The notes under the pieces are model-generated. The model saw only the letters and a program-made list of their open reading frames with translations, made no database searches and was not told the origin of the DNA. A stretch of 64,000 bases of DNA, from contig NZ_CP064654.1 of assembly GCF_015529805.1 (NCBI RefSeq), positions 1,302,001 to 1,366,000 of the forward strand, read 5' to 3'. Position numbers and translations under genes: made by a program. This stretch comes from Qipengyuania soli (lineage in GTDB: Bacteria; Pseudomonadota; Alphaproteobacteria; Sphingomonadales; Sphingomonadaceae). This document shows positions 18,453 to 30,059 of the stretch, piece by piece (positions within the stretch are counted from its first letter, which is position 1; each line of letters starts with the position of its first letter).

Positions 18453-19419
18453 GCTCCTGCCACTTGTGGCCCTTGCCGCCTGCACGACCGCTCCGGCCAC
18501 TGCACCGGCCGACGCCGGAAGCGGGTTCGCGACCGCTGTCGAGAATGCGAAAATGCCCCAGCGCATCCTCGCCGGAAACGGTGCGCAAGCCTTTGCCGAG
18601 ACCTGCGAGGACTGGGACGAGTGGGACAAGCCCGCCCCTCCCTTCCAGATCCTTGGCGGCACATGGTATGTCGGGACTTGCGGCATCTCGTCGATCCTTA
18701 TCGCGGACCCTGCCGGGCACATCCTGATCGACAGCGGCACCGAAAAGGGGGCTGCGCATGTCCTCGAAAACATCCGCAAGATCGGCGTCGACCCGCACGA
18801 CATCCGCTACATCCTGATGAGCCATGAACATTTCGACCATGTCGGCGGTCACAGCGCGCTCGTCAGCGCGACCGGGGCAAAGGTCGTTGCCAGTGCCGCC
18901 GCGCTGGAGACATTCCGCACCGGCTTGCCTTCGGCAGAAGACCCGCAGGCCGATGCCGGCCATCCGGCCATGGGCTCCGTCAATGTCGACCGCGTGGTGG
19001 CTGACGGCGAAGTGGTCGCTCTGACGACCGATCCGCTGACCTCGCAGAACAGGCTCACCGCCCACGCAACACCCGGTCACACGCCGGGCGCGCTGAGCTG
19101 GACCTGGACCGCCTGTGCCCTCCCCGACGAGCCGCCGGTGTGCCGCCGAATAGCCTATGTCGACAGCCTGTCCGCGGTGTCGGCTGACGATTATCGCTTT
19201 ACCGATCACCCCGACCTTGTCGCGACCTTCCGCCGCAGCTTCGCCAAGGTTGCCGCCCTGCCCTGCGACGAACTTTTCACCCCGCACCCTTCGGGCAGCC
19301 AGATGCTCGACCGGATCAAGGCCGGCGGGTTCGGCGGCTACGGCCAGTGCGAGGCATATGCCCGCCAGCAGGAAGCGGCACTCGACAAGCGTCTCGCCAA
19401 GGAAAACGCCGGTGGCTGA
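18442..19419 (+). CDS. Subclass B3 metallo-beta-lactamase, lipoprotein form
   Basis: A 325-residue protein. The ATG at 18442 has GGAG 6 bases upstream and lies inside the end of the SDR gene. The N-terminus MYARLLPLVALAAC has a lipobox (Cys14), so the enzyme should be membrane-anchored. The zinc ligands fit subclass B3: HEHFDH (His128, His130, Asp132, His133), His213 in TPGHTPG and His282 in FTPHPS. The second-shell segment VDSLSAVS is also typical of B3. Such enzymes hydrolyse penicillins, cephalosporins and carbapenems; chromosomal B3 enzymes are known from Erythrobacter species. A lactonase or another MBL-fold role is less likely given the full ligand set. prmA overlaps its end by 8 bases. 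Confidence 0.87.
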   Translation: MYARLLPLVALAACTTAPATAPADAGSGFATAVENAKMPQRILAGNGAQAFAETCEDWDEWDKPAPPFQILGGTWYVGTCGISSILIADPAGHILIDSGTEKGAAHVLENIRKIGVDPHDIRYILMSHEHFDHVGGHSALVSATGAKVVASAAALETFRTGLPSAEDPQADAGHPAMGSVNVDRVVADGEVVALTTDPLTSQNRLTAHATPGHTPGALSWTWTACALPDEPPVCRRIAYVDSLSAVSADDYRFTDHPDLVATFRRSFAKVAALPCDELFTPHPSGSQMLDRIKAGGFGGYGQCEAYARQQEAALDKRLAKENAGG

Positions 19420-20317
19420 CACCTGGAAGATCGTCGGAGAATGCTCGAAGGACGAGGCGCGTCACGCGCTGGTCGCTTACGAGGAAATACCCGACTGGCC
19501 CGAGGACTGGGTCGTCACCGGCATGGAAGTTGCCGACGACCGGCCCGAGGAATGGACGCTGGAGGTCTATCTCGACCGCAAGCCGACCCTTGCCGACCTG
19601 CGGCGAGTGGGGAAGCTGTTCGAAGGCAAGGCCCCTCCGCTCTTCGCCGAGCAGCTGCCCGACACCGACTGGGTGACCGAAAGCCAGAAGAACGTCGAGC
19701 CGATCTACGCCGGGCGCTTCCATGTCCGCACGCGGGACCATGCGCCTGACGTGCGTGCGGTCGATTTCGTCATCCCCGCTAGCCAGGCCTTCGGGACCGG
19801 CCAGCACAATACCACGGCCGGCTGCCTCGCCATGCTCGACCTGATGAAGCGCGAGGGCGTGGCTGCGCGCAATATCGCCGACATCGGGACCGGCACCGGC
19901 CTGCTCGCCTTTGCCGCGATGCACCTGTGGCCGGGAGCCAGGGCAACCGCTTCGGACATCGATGCCGTTTGCGCAGGCGTGGTAGAGGAGAATGCGGGCC
20001 TGAACGGCGTAGCGTTGGGTGCGAATGCTGGCGAGCTGACCATGGTCATCGCCGACGGCATGGACGATCCCCTGCTCAAGGTGCGAGGCCCCTACGACCT
20101 GTTCATCGCCAACATCCTCGCCGGGCCGCTGGTCGAGCTGGCGCAGGAGTTTTCCGAAGCGGTGCCACCCGGCGGCAACCTCCTTCTCGCCGGATTGCTG
20201 GAAACGCAGGAAGCCCGGGTACGCAGCGCTTATCGCCAGCGCGGTTTCCGCCTCGCGCGGCGCCTCGTCAACGGCGACTGGTCGATCCTGTGGCTGCGCA
20301 AGAGCCGCGTTCGGTGA
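19412..20317 (+). CDS. prmA: Ribosomal protein L11 methyltransferase
   Basis: A 301-residue PrmA beginning at GTG 19412, with AAGGAA 8 bases upstream; the longer open frame runs into the beta-lactamase gene and is not used. An N-terminal substrate-binding domain covers about residues 1-100. The diagnostic block FGTGQHNTTAGCL is near residues 128-140, the SAM motif IADIGTGTGLLAFAA near 157-171, and FIANILAGPLVELA, the PrmA-type NILA motif, near 229-242. It methylates lysines and the N-terminus of ribosomal protein L11. It overlaps the beta-lactamase by 8 bases and the next gene by 4, so it is probably translated from the same message. Confidence 0.92.
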   Translation: MADTWKIVGECSKDEARHALVAYEEIPDWPEDWVVTGMEVADDRPEEWTLEVYLDRKPTLADLRRVGKLFEGKAPPLFAEQLPDTDWVTESQKNVEPIYAGRFHVRTRDHAPDVRAVDFVIPASQAFGTGQHNTTAGCLAMLDLMKREGVAARNIADIGTGTGLLAFAAMHLWPGARATASDIDAVCAGVVEENAGLNGVALGANAGELTMVIADGMDDPLLKVRGPYDLFIANILAGPLVELAQEFSEAVPPGGNLLLAGLLETQEARVRSAYRQRGFRLARRLVNGDWSILWLRKSRVR

Positions 20318-20985
20318 AGCGGATCCTGCGCTGGTGCGCATGGGCCGTGTTCGCGCTGTTCGTGGTGGTCGCGCTGTTCCTGCTGTCGGCCTGGATCGGC
20401 AGCTCCGTCCCGCGCAACGGCGACTGGTCGCAGCCCGCCAAGGGCGTCGACATCATGATCGAGACCAACGGCATCCACACCGGGATCGTCATGCCGGTGG
20501 TCACGCCGGAAAAGGACTGGAGCACCGACTTTCCCGCGACCGACATCCCGGCAGCGGATCGCCCGTACACGCACATCTCGGTGAGCTGGGGCGAGCGCAA
20601 GGTCTTCCTCGATACACCGACCTGGGCCGACCTCAGCCCCGTGACTGCCATCGGCGCAGCAATCGGCGGCGACGGATTGCTGCATGTCGCGCATTACGTC
20701 CGTCCGGCGCCCGACAGCGACGTACGCGTGCTGCGGATATCGCACGCGCAATATGCCCGTCTTGTACGCAGTATCGAAAGGCAGGTCCTTCCCCGCGACA
20801 GGAGGCCGCCGCTGCGTGGCTATGACGTCTACGACGTATTCTACGACGCGCCCGGCACCTATCACCTGGGCAACACGTGCAACCAGTGGACCAGCGACAC
20901 GCTGGCATCGGCTGGGATCAGGACGGGGCTGTGGACCCCGTTCCCCGGCGGGGTCATGAAGTGGGTGCCGCAGCCGGGCGCCTAG
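20314..20985 (+). CDS. DUF2459 (TIGR02117-type) membrane-anchored protein
   Basis: A 223-residue protein with a GTG start that overlaps the prmA stop by 4 bases (GTGA). One N-terminal membrane anchor lies at about residues 5-28 (rich in Val, Leu and Ala). The exported part contains TNGIHTGIVMPV and a C-terminal NTCNQWTSDTL block that are characteristic of the TIGR02117/DUF2459 family. Cys and His in these blocks hint at an NlpC/P60-like cysteine-hydrolase arrangement, but activity is unproven. Family members are often found near PHA-related genes, an association I recall but cannot test here. The 3' end overlaps the convergent FAD oxidoreductase by 4 bases. Confidence 0.78.
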   Translation: MKRILRWCAWAVFALFVVVALFLLSAWIGSSVPRNGDWSQPAKGVDIMIETNGIHTGIVMPVVTPEKDWSTDFPATDIPAADRPYTHISVSWGERKVFLDTPTWADLSPVTAIGAAIGGDGLLHVAHYVRPAPDSDVRVLRISHAQYARLVRSIERQVLPRDRRPPLRGYDVYDVFYDAPGTYHLGNTCNQWTSDTLASAGIRTGLWTPFPGGVMKWVPQPGA

Positions 20986-22448
20986 GCGAGCCTGGCATCT
21001 GCCGCTGCTTCTCCCGGCAGCGGCTTGCCCACATCGAGAAAGGCCCGCACCCGCTCGCTGAACATCAGGTTCGCCTTGGGATAGTGCTGGCGATGAATGT
21101 TCATCAGCCGGTCGAGGTTGTCCTGCCCGAGCGATGAGCGGAACTCCGGCATCAGCGCACTCTTGCCGAAATGCGGGCGCGTTGCCGGTTCGTATTGCAG
21201 CACTAGTCGTTGCAGCCGCTCCAGCCAGGCATAGTCGCGCGGATCGGCGAAGAGGTCGATCGCCGCCATCGGCTCGCGATGGTTTGCGGCGAACTTCACA
21301 TCCGAAGTCCCGGTTATCTCGCGCACGCTGATGATGCCCTTGAGGAAGAAGCCCAGATCGCGCAGGTCGTCGGCCTCGCGCATGATGAACTTCACCACTG
21401 CCGGCCCCTTCTCCAGCGGCACGAAGAAAGCGAGATTATAGCCGGTGTAGGTGGTGGAGAACATGCCGTGGAGGATGTCGGGCGCGCGTTCGCTCGCAAG
21501 CCCCGGCTTGGGATCGTAGAGATAGTCGAGGTCGCGCGGATCGGTCTGGATCTGCGTGTGCTGCTTCACATTCAGCCGGTCGAGGACCCGCTGCATCGGG
21601 CGACGGAGCATCGGCAGGAAGCGGTCGAGCGTCTGGTAATTCCCGATTACCCAGCGTGCGATGGGTGCGAAGATGCCACCGCCGCTCTTCTTCTCCGGCA
21701 CCCGCTGTGCAACCGCACAATGCGCCAGTGCGTGAAGCATCATCATGGGGTCCTCGGGGTCCGAATAGGGCAGGACGCACCAGTTCGATGCGATGGTGCC
21801 CTGCTGCAATTCGCGCAGTTTCGACAGCCGGTTGATGTGACTGTTCGAAATGAATGCCTCGGTCGGGACGGTTTCGATCTCGATCTCGATGATCGGGGCA
21901 ATGGTGCCGAACGACAGCGCGACATAGGGGAAGTCGGCGTCACCGCGTTGAAGCCGCACGCGCTGGCCATTTCCGTCGAGGAAGGTCAGCGCATGGATCG
22001 CATCGGCCATCACCGCGCGCTCGCCGAAACCGTGGGTCCCGGTCATCAGCGCACCCACCACTGTCTGTGCCATGAAGTTGCCCGAGTTGAGCAGGCGGCG
22101 GTCGTGGGTGAGCAGGAATTCCTTGCATGTCCTGACCGAAATCGAGGCCCCGACCGTGGCGATGCCGGTCGCGGGATCATAGGAGAGGTTCTTGAACCCC
22201 CCTTCGGGCATCATCATCGCATTGATGCCGGGGACGATCTGGACGCCGTTGTAGGAATGCGACTGGCCGACGCAGGAAAAACAGCCCTTGGCGATGTCCG
22301 CCGCAAGCTTGGTCTCGTCATTCGGGATCAGTGCTTCCGCTTCGCCGCGAAAGACGTGGATCCAGGAAAAGATGCGGCGCTTGCCTTCGCGACCAACTGC
22401 CTGTGCAATTTCGCGTTTTTCCCGCCGTTCGCGGAAAAACCTTCGCAT
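20982..22448 (-). CDS. FAD-binding oxidoreductase, aldonolactone oxidase-like (VAO family)
   Basis: A 488-residue protein with a strong ribosome-binding site (GGGGGAGGTG). The FAD_binding_4 (PCMH-type) domain occupies about residues 30-215, with CVGQSHSYNG near 58-67, where the His could carry covalent flavin, and GALMTGTHGFG near 130-140. The C-terminal half resembles the ALO domain of D-arabinono-/L-gulonolactone oxidases (PRPHFGK-like ATRPHFGKSALM near the end). The family oxidises sugar lactones or polyols. There is no signal peptide. The first 20 residues are very basic. Substrate unknown. Confidence 0.78.
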   Translation of the reverse strand: MRRFFRERREKREIAQAVGREGKRRIFSWIHVFRGEAEALIPNDETKLAADIAKGCFSCVGQSHSYNGVQIVPGINAMMMPEGGFKNLSYDPATGIATVGASISVRTCKEFLLTHDRRLLNSGNFMAQTVVGALMTGTHGFGERAVMADAIHALTFLDGNGQRVRLQRGDADFPYVALSFGTIAPIIEIEIETVPTEAFISNSHINRLSKLRELQQGTIASNWCVLPYSDPEDPMMMLHALAHCAVAQRVPEKKSGGGIFAPIARWVIGNYQTLDRFLPMLRRPMQRVLDRLNVKQHTQIQTDPRDLDYLYDPKPGLASERAPDILHGMFSTTYTGYNLAFFVPLEKGPAVVKFIMREADDLRDLGFFLKGIISVREITGTSDVKFAANHREPMAAIDLFADPRDYAWLERLQRLVLQYEPATRPHFGKSALMPEFRSSLGQDNLDRLMNIHRQHYPKANLMFSERVRAFLDVGKPLPGEAAADARLA

Positions 22449-22541
22449 GATGCACCTCCCCCAAGTGCGACCCCCAGGCCGAGCCTATAGCCAAGCGCCA
22501 ATCATTGCGAGGAAGGAAACGACATGCAACGCGAAGGTCAT

Positions 22542-23036
22542 TCAACAGCGAAGGACCGCCTCGAGATAGTCCAGCGCGGCGCGGGTGAAGGCCTCCATGT
22601 TGGCGATGCGATCATCGCTGCCGGTCTGGGTCAGGGACGTTCGTTCCAGGCCCTCCGGCCCGACGATGGCGACGCAACTCTGGCCTGCCAGTGCACCCGA
22701 GGGATGGGTCGAGCCGCCGACCGATCCGCTTTCGGCGATGCCCCAGTCGGCTCCGAAATTGTCACGGATCGCATTGGCCTGGAGCAGGGCATAGTCAGCG
22801 CTGGCGCCGCGCATTCCGGCATAGGCATCGCGCGGCAGGGCGAACAGGACGTCGCGTGCACGGAAGGAATAGACCACCCCTCCCCCGACAAAGAAGTTGA
22901 GCGCGCCGGGCACGGTCAGCAGGCTAGCCGCGATCATGCCGCCGGTCGCACCGTCGGCAACGGCGATCTTCTCGCCCCGCGCACGCAACAGGTCCGCGAT
23001 GCGCAGAGCCTGAGGGTGGAGTTCGGACAGGGTCAA
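22542..23036 (-). CDS. CinA C-terminal-domain protein with altered catalytic motif
   Basis: A 164-residue stand-alone CinA/PncC-type domain with a TTG start overlapping the cytochrome c gene by 4 bases. The fold is recognisable from VADGATGGMIAASLL near residues 26-40, GGGVVYSFRARD near 51-62 and a terminal DDRIANMEAFTRAALDYL. In nicotinamide-nucleotide amidases the first block is AESCTGG with a catalytic Ser and the second is YSNEAK with a catalytic Lys. Here these positions are Gly29 and Arg61, so both members of the Ser/Lys dyad look lost. The protein may be an inactive or repurposed paralogue. It is cotranscribed with ligA and the cytochrome gene. Confidence 0.75.
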   Translation of the reverse strand: MTLSELHPQALRIADLLRARGEKIAVADGATGGMIAASLLTVPGALNFFVGGGVVYSFRARDVLFALPRDAYAGMRGASADYALLQANAIRDNFGADWGIAESGSVGGSTHPSGALAGQSCVAIVGPEGLERTSLTQTGSDDRIANMEAFTRAALDYLEAVLRC

Positions 23037-23851
23037 TTGGCGGTTTCCGAGACAGCGACGATGTAGCTTCGCACGGCCTCCACCTCCTCGTCGGTGAGAT
23101 GGGCGAAGCGATTGCGCGACACCTCGCTCATCAGGCTCACTTCGCGGTCGCCCGCCGCCTTGCCAGTGTGCAACAGCTTCAGGAAATCCGCCGGATCGTA
23201 GGCCGGTACCATCAGCGTCAGGTCGGGGCGTTCCTTGTCACCCGGAAATGGCGGTTTGCCGCCCTTGAGGTCGAGCCCGTGGCATTCGGCGCAGGTCGCA
23301 CGGACGATATAGCGCCCAAGCGCATGTGCGGGTCCAGCATCGGCCGGCCATGCCTCGCCCTGCCCGGCCACTTCCTGCGCCGATGACTTGTAGGTCCCAT
23401 CGGCCATCATCTTGCGCAGTTCCGGTCCGAAAGTGGGTTCGGGATGGACATCTCCGCCCACCGGCTTGCTGCGCACGAAGGCAAGGATGGCAGCAAGGTC
23501 CGATGGATCGAGCTTGGTGAAGATATGGCTCGGCATCCCATGGAGTTCTCGCCCGGGCTTGCGACCGGTGGTGATCATGGCGACCATTTCCGCATCGCTA
23601 TGCTTCTCGGCGCTGCGCGTGAGGTTGGCGGTCCACAGCACCCCCATCTCGTCGCTCCAGTCGCGGCCCTGCAGGTTGCTTTCATGGCAGCCGCTGCAAC
23701 CGAGCACTGCGGCGATGCGCTCTCCATGCGCGACATCGTTGGCCGAGACGCGGGCGAAAGTCACCGGCGCTGCCGGCTCGACCTCTTGCTCGGCTTCCGA
23801 ACAGGCAGCCGAAGCCAGCACAAGCAACGCTAAAAGTCCTGCCTTCCCCAT
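23033..23851 (-). CDS. Diheme c-type cytochrome lipoprotein
   Basis: A 272-residue exported protein. The N-terminus MGKAGLLALLVLASAAC has a lipobox-like ending (Cys17), so it may be anchored to the membrane. Two heme c sites are present: CSGCH at residues 52-56 and CAECH at 187-191. Each is followed by a helix-rich cytochrome domain, with candidate axial Met ligands in GMPSH and in the C-terminal part. It should act as a periplasmic electron carrier; the partners cannot be deduced. It begins 9 bases after ligA and overlaps the cinA-like gene. Confidence 0.85.
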   Translation of the reverse strand: MGKAGLLALLVLASAACSEAEQEVEPAAPVTFARVSANDVAHGERIAAVLGCSGCHESNLQGRDWSDEMGVLWTANLTRSAEKHSDAEMVAMITTGRKPGRELHGMPSHIFTKLDPSDLAAILAFVRSKPVGGDVHPEPTFGPELRKMMADGTYKSSAQEVAGQGEAWPADAGPAHALGRYIVRATCAECHGLDLKGGKPPFPGDKERPDLTLMVPAYDPADFLKLLHTGKAAGDREVSLMSEVSRNRFAHLTDEEVEAVRSYIVAVSETAN

Positions 23852-23860
23852 GGCATCCCC

Positions 23861-26514
<2,654 letters not shown>

Positions 26515-26523
26515 ACCGCCTTT

Positions 26524-27078
26524 TCAGGTCACCACAATGCCGAGATCTTCCGGCTTGATCCGCCATTCGCCGCGCTCGAACTTCAGGCGGTAATAGCTCC
26601 AGCCGTGCTGGCCGTTGGCGTAATAGCCACCCCAGCCGACACAATTGTCGGGCGCCTCGCACGTGAATTCGTTGACGTCGAAGATTGCCGAAGGGACGCC
26701 GGTATCGACCGCGACGACATCATTGCCCTGCTCCTTGCAACGGGTCAGCGGCGAGAGACCCGGGAATCGTTTGATCAGCGCAAGTTCGACATCGGGGGCA
26801 AGCGGCGCACGTTCAGTCTTGCCGTTGATCACCGACGGCTTTTCTTCGGACGCGCACACCACCTCGTAGGGACGCTCCTTCCAGGCGAAATACCTGGCCA
26901 GCCGGTATTCGAGCAAAGCCAGCCGCGGTGTCTCGATATTTTCGTAGAAGCCCGTCTCGAAGGCCTCGTTGGCGGGGGAGTATCGCGGCAGGTAGGGTGC
27001 GCAGGCGGAAAGCGTGGCGAGAAGCCCGAGGGCCGACATATGGATAATGGCGCGCGTCACATCGAAGTAACGCACCAT
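26524..27078 (-). CDS. Hypothetical lipoprotein
   Basis: A 184-residue exported protein I do not recognise. A lipobox-like LATLSAC follows a hydrophobic stretch; starting at 27078 the Cys is residue 26, and an ATG at 27039 would give a shorter, more usual lipoprotein signal. The mature part contains four more cysteines and Trp/Tyr/Gly-rich segments (CVGWGGYYANGQHGW) near residues 145-160 that could form a compact disulphide-bonded domain. It is on the recN strand, 20 bases downstream of recN, and is probably cotranscribed with it. Confidence 0.6.
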   Translation of the reverse strand: MVRYFDVTRAIIHMSALGLLATLSACAPYLPRYSPANEAFETGFYENIETPRLALLEYRLARYFAWKERPYEVVCASEEKPSVINGKTERAPLAPDVELALIKRFPGLSPLTRCKEQGNDVVAVDTGVPSAIFDVNEFTCEAPDNCVGWGGYYANGQHGWSYYRLKFERGEWRIKPEDLGIVVT

Positions 27079-27098
27079 CGCCGATCGAGTGCCTGCAA

Positions 27099-28766
27099 TC
27101 AGGCCTTTTCCAGCAACCTGTCCGCCTGTGCCCGCGCTTCGGGCGTGACTTCCGCCCCGCTGAGCATCCGGGCGATCTCCTCCTGCCGACCGGCATCGTC
27201 GAGCAGGACCACGCCGGTGCGGGTTACCGTGCCCTCCGACGACTTGGCGATCATGTAGTGCGTGCGCCCGCGGGCCGCGACCTGCGGCGAGTGCGTGACA
27301 GCCAGCAATTGCCCGTCGGCTGCCAGCCGCGCGAGGCGTTCACCGATGGCGCTGGCCACAGCGCCGCCGACACCGCGGTCGATCTCGTCGAAAATCACGG
27401 TTGCTGCCCCGCCCTGCTCCGCCAGCGCGACCTTGAGCGCGAGGATGAAGCGCGAGAGTTCGCCGCCACTGGCGATCTTGTTGAGCGGCGCGAAGTCGGC
27501 TCCGGGATTGGTCGAGATGAGGAATTCGACGCTGTCCATGCCGTGCGGTCCCCAGCGGTCCTCGGGCAGGTCTGCGACGGCAGTGCGAAAACGTGCGGCA
27601 TCGAGCTTCAGCGGCACCAGCTCGCGCGCCACTGCCTCGTCCAGCCGCAAAGCGGCGGCGACGCGGTTGGCATGCAGCGCCTCGGCCTCGGCGCGGTAAC
27701 GCTGGCCCGCCTCCTTGGCCGCAGCCTCGAGCGCGTCGAGTTCGGCCTCGCCGCCCTCGATCGACTCCAGTGCCTTGCGGAACTCGCGCATCCTGACGGG
27801 CAGTTCGTCGACCTCGCAGCGGTGCTTGCGAGCCAGTGCCCGAAGATCGAAAAGCCGCGTCTCTGCCGCTTCAAGCGCCTGCGGGTCGTGTTCGAGCGCC
27901 TCGGCCGCGTGCTGCAGCTTTTCCTCTGCTTCTCCCGCTTCGATTACCGCGCGGTCGAGTGCGGCCAGCGCCTCTGCCAGCAGGGGATGTTCGGGCGCGA
28001 TCCGGTCCAGCTTGCGCGCGGCGACGCGCAATGCCGCCAGAGGCGAATCCGAGCCTTCCCAGATGTGCCGCAGCTCCTCGAGGTCACCCGACAGCTTTTC
28101 GCCCTTCTGCATCGTCGCACGGGTCTCGGCGAGACGCGCTTCCTCACCCGCTTGCGGTTCGAGCGCGGTGAGTTCTGCAAGGTGTGCAAGCAGCAGGTCC
28201 TGGTCGGCGCGGGCATCCTCAAGCGCCTGGCGCGCCTGTGCCAGCGCATCTTCGGTACCGCGCCACTTGCGCCAGCAGTCCTCGACGCGCGCGGCATCCG
28301 CCCCGGCAAAGCGGTCGAGCAACGCGCGGTGTCCGCGCGGGTTCACCAAGCCGCGATCGTCGTGCTGGCCGTGCAGTTCGACAAGGTGCGCGGCCATTTC
28401 GCGCAGCAGCGCGACGCTGACCGACTGGTCGTTGACGAAGGCCTTGCTGCCGCCGTCCGCCTTCAGCTGGCGGCGCAGGATCAGCGGCTCGCCCTCCTCG
28501 ATCTCGATATCGGCATCCTCGAGCAGTTCGGAAATGCCCGAAGGAAGGGCTGCAAACTCGAAGCTGGCGGTGACGCTGGCCTTGTCCTCGCCCGCGCGGA
28601 CGAGGCCGCTGTCGGCGCGATTGCCGAGCACGAGGCCAAGGGCATCGAGGAGGATCGACTTGCCCGCACCCGTTTCGCCCGTGAGCACGCCGAGCCCGCG
28701 CCCGAAGTCGAGCTCGAGCGCTTCGATCAGCACGATGTTCCTGATGGCAAGCCGGGTGAGCATCAT
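27099..28766 (-). CDS. recN: DNA repair protein RecN
   Basis: A 555-residue SMC-like ATPase for double-strand break repair. The Walker A motif GETGAGKS lies near residues 30-37, the ABC-type signature LSRFILALKVALAEQGG near 428-445 and Walker B VIFDEIDRGVGG near 452-463. Between them run two long coiled-coil arms (residues about 150-370). The start is one of two adjacent ATGs (28766/28763). RecN is usually SOS-controlled; I looked for the alphaproteobacterial LexA pattern GTTC-N7-GTTC upstream and did not find it. The diguanylate cyclase gene is divergent. Confidence 0.93.
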   Translation of the reverse strand: MMLTRLAIRNIVLIEALELDFGRGLGVLTGETGAGKSILLDALGLVLGNRADSGLVRAGEDKASVTASFEFAALPSGISELLEDADIEIEEGEPLILRRQLKADGGSKAFVNDQSVSVALLREMAAHLVELHGQHDDRGLVNPRGHRALLDRFAGADAARVEDCWRKWRGTEDALAQARQALEDARADQDLLLAHLAELTALEPQAGEEARLAETRATMQKGEKLSGDLEELRHIWEGSDSPLAALRVAARKLDRIAPEHPLLAEALAALDRAVIEAGEAEEKLQHAAEALEHDPQALEAAETRLFDLRALARKHRCEVDELPVRMREFRKALESIEGGEAELDALEAAAKEAGQRYRAEAEALHANRVAAALRLDEAVARELVPLKLDAARFRTAVADLPEDRWGPHGMDSVEFLISTNPGADFAPLNKIASGGELSRFILALKVALAEQGGAATVIFDEIDRGVGGAVASAIGERLARLAADGQLLAVTHSPQVAARGRTHYMIAKSSEGTVTRTGVVLLDDAGRQEEIARMLSGAEVTPEARAQADRLLEKA

Positions 28767-28877
28767 CCGCCATAGTAGTGACTGGACGCGCGAATGTCAG
28801 CGTCCCGTGCGTTCCTGCCAACAGGGATAAATCATTGGTTGACGGATATTTAGCGATTTGCCGCTAGGGCATTGGGT

Positions 28878-30047
28878 ATGAGCCGCTGGACTGACCGACT
28901 GCTGGAACGGGCGATTCCCGATCTCCCGGAAGCGATCCGGGACGATTACTTCGTCCACGCGGCGAACGAATTGCAGCGCAAGGCGCCGTGGTTGTTCAAG
29001 GCTATGTTCGTCAATTCGCTCATCGCCATGTTCGCGGGAGCACCGGAGGCGCACTGGGTGGTGCGCTATGTCCTGCCCGGCGTCATGGCCGCATATTGCG
29101 CCATGTCGATCGTGGTCCTGCGCAACGACTGGCAATTTGCCGAAAAGCCCTGGCGCGCGCGCAAGTTCATGTTCGAATCCTCGGTGTCCTCGGTCTTCGG
29201 GGCTGTCCTGTGCACCACGTGGTGCATCCTCAGCTGGTGGGTCGCGCCGGTGGAAGCTCGCCTGCATTTCCCGATCATCCTCGCGATGGGCGGGCTTGCG
29301 ACGGCCTTCTGCCTGTCGGGCGTGAAGCTGGGTTCGGTCGCCAACCTCTTCGTCGACCTCGTTCCGATTGCCTTGCTGATGATTTTCATGGGCACCCATG
29401 CCGAGGCCGCCGCTGCTCTGAGCCTGCTGATGGCTGGCGTCTTCCAGATGGTGATGATCGACAGCCAGCAGGCGCGCGTGATCCAGTTGCTGACGCTGCA
29501 GGACAAGGCGCGCCACCAGGCGCAGACGGATGCGCTGACCGGCCTCGCCAACCGCCGCGCAGTGCTGGAGCTGGTGCAGACGCCGTCGCTCGACCAGAGC
29601 GAATGCGGGCTGATGCTGATCGACATCGACCACTTCAAATACATCAACGACCGCTTCGGGCACGAAGTCGGTGACCAGGTGCTTTGCGAAATCGCGGAGA
29701 TTATCGGCAGCCATGCTGCGCCGGGTGTCATGCCTGCCCGCATGGGAGGCGAAGAATTCGCCCTGTTCGGGCCACTGGAGCTGATTTCGGGTCCCGCTGG
29801 CCTGGCCTTGCTGCAGGACATCCGCACCTCGGCCATGCCGCACGGGGCGCAAGTGACGGCGAGCATCGGTGTCGCTTTCGGACGCCTCGAATGCGAGGAA
29901 TCCTGGCGCAATCTCTACCGCAAGGCCGACAGCGCGCTTTATGAGGCCAAGAGCCGGGGCCGCAATCGCCTGGCCTTCGCCGGGGAAATCAACGCCCAGG
30001 CGGAAATGCAGGAATTGGACAGCAAGGACGCCAGTGTTGCGGCGTGA
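28878..30047 (+). CDS. Membrane-bound diguanylate cyclase (GGDEF)
   Basis: A 389-residue protein. About five to six membrane segments occupy residues 40-200, with no recognised MASE or MHYT pattern. A short linker leads to a GGDEF domain: TDALTGLANRR at about 216-226, DIDHFKYINDRFGHEVGD near 255-272, and the active site GGEEF near 293-297. The site is complete, so c-di-GMP synthesis is likely. No RxxD inhibitory site lies at the usual place before it, so product inhibition may be weak. The gene sits on the + strand between recN and bamD, which are both on the minus strand, as if it had been inserted. Confidence 0.85.
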   Translation: MSRWTDRLLERAIPDLPEAIRDDYFVHAANELQRKAPWLFKAMFVNSLIAMFAGAPEAHWVVRYVLPGVMAAYCAMSIVVLRNDWQFAEKPWRARKFMFESSVSSVFGAVLCTTWCILSWWVAPVEARLHFPIILAMGGLATAFCLSGVKLGSVANLFVDLVPIALLMIFMGTHAEAAAALSLLMAGVFQMVMIDSQQARVIQLLTLQDKARHQAQTDALTGLANRRAVLELVQTPSLDQSECGLMLIDIDHFKYINDRFGHEVGDQVLCEIAEIIGSHAAPGVMPARMGGEEFALFGPLELISGPAGLALLQDIRTSAMPHGAQVTASIGVAFGRLECEESWRNLYRKADSALYEAKSRGRNRLAFAGEINAQAEMQELDSKDASVAA

Positions 30048-30059
30048 GCCGCGCGACTA

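Noticed and set aside
28767..28877. LexA (SOS) box upstream of recN
   Set aside because: One GTTC occurs but no second GTTC seven bases further on; the pattern is incomplete.
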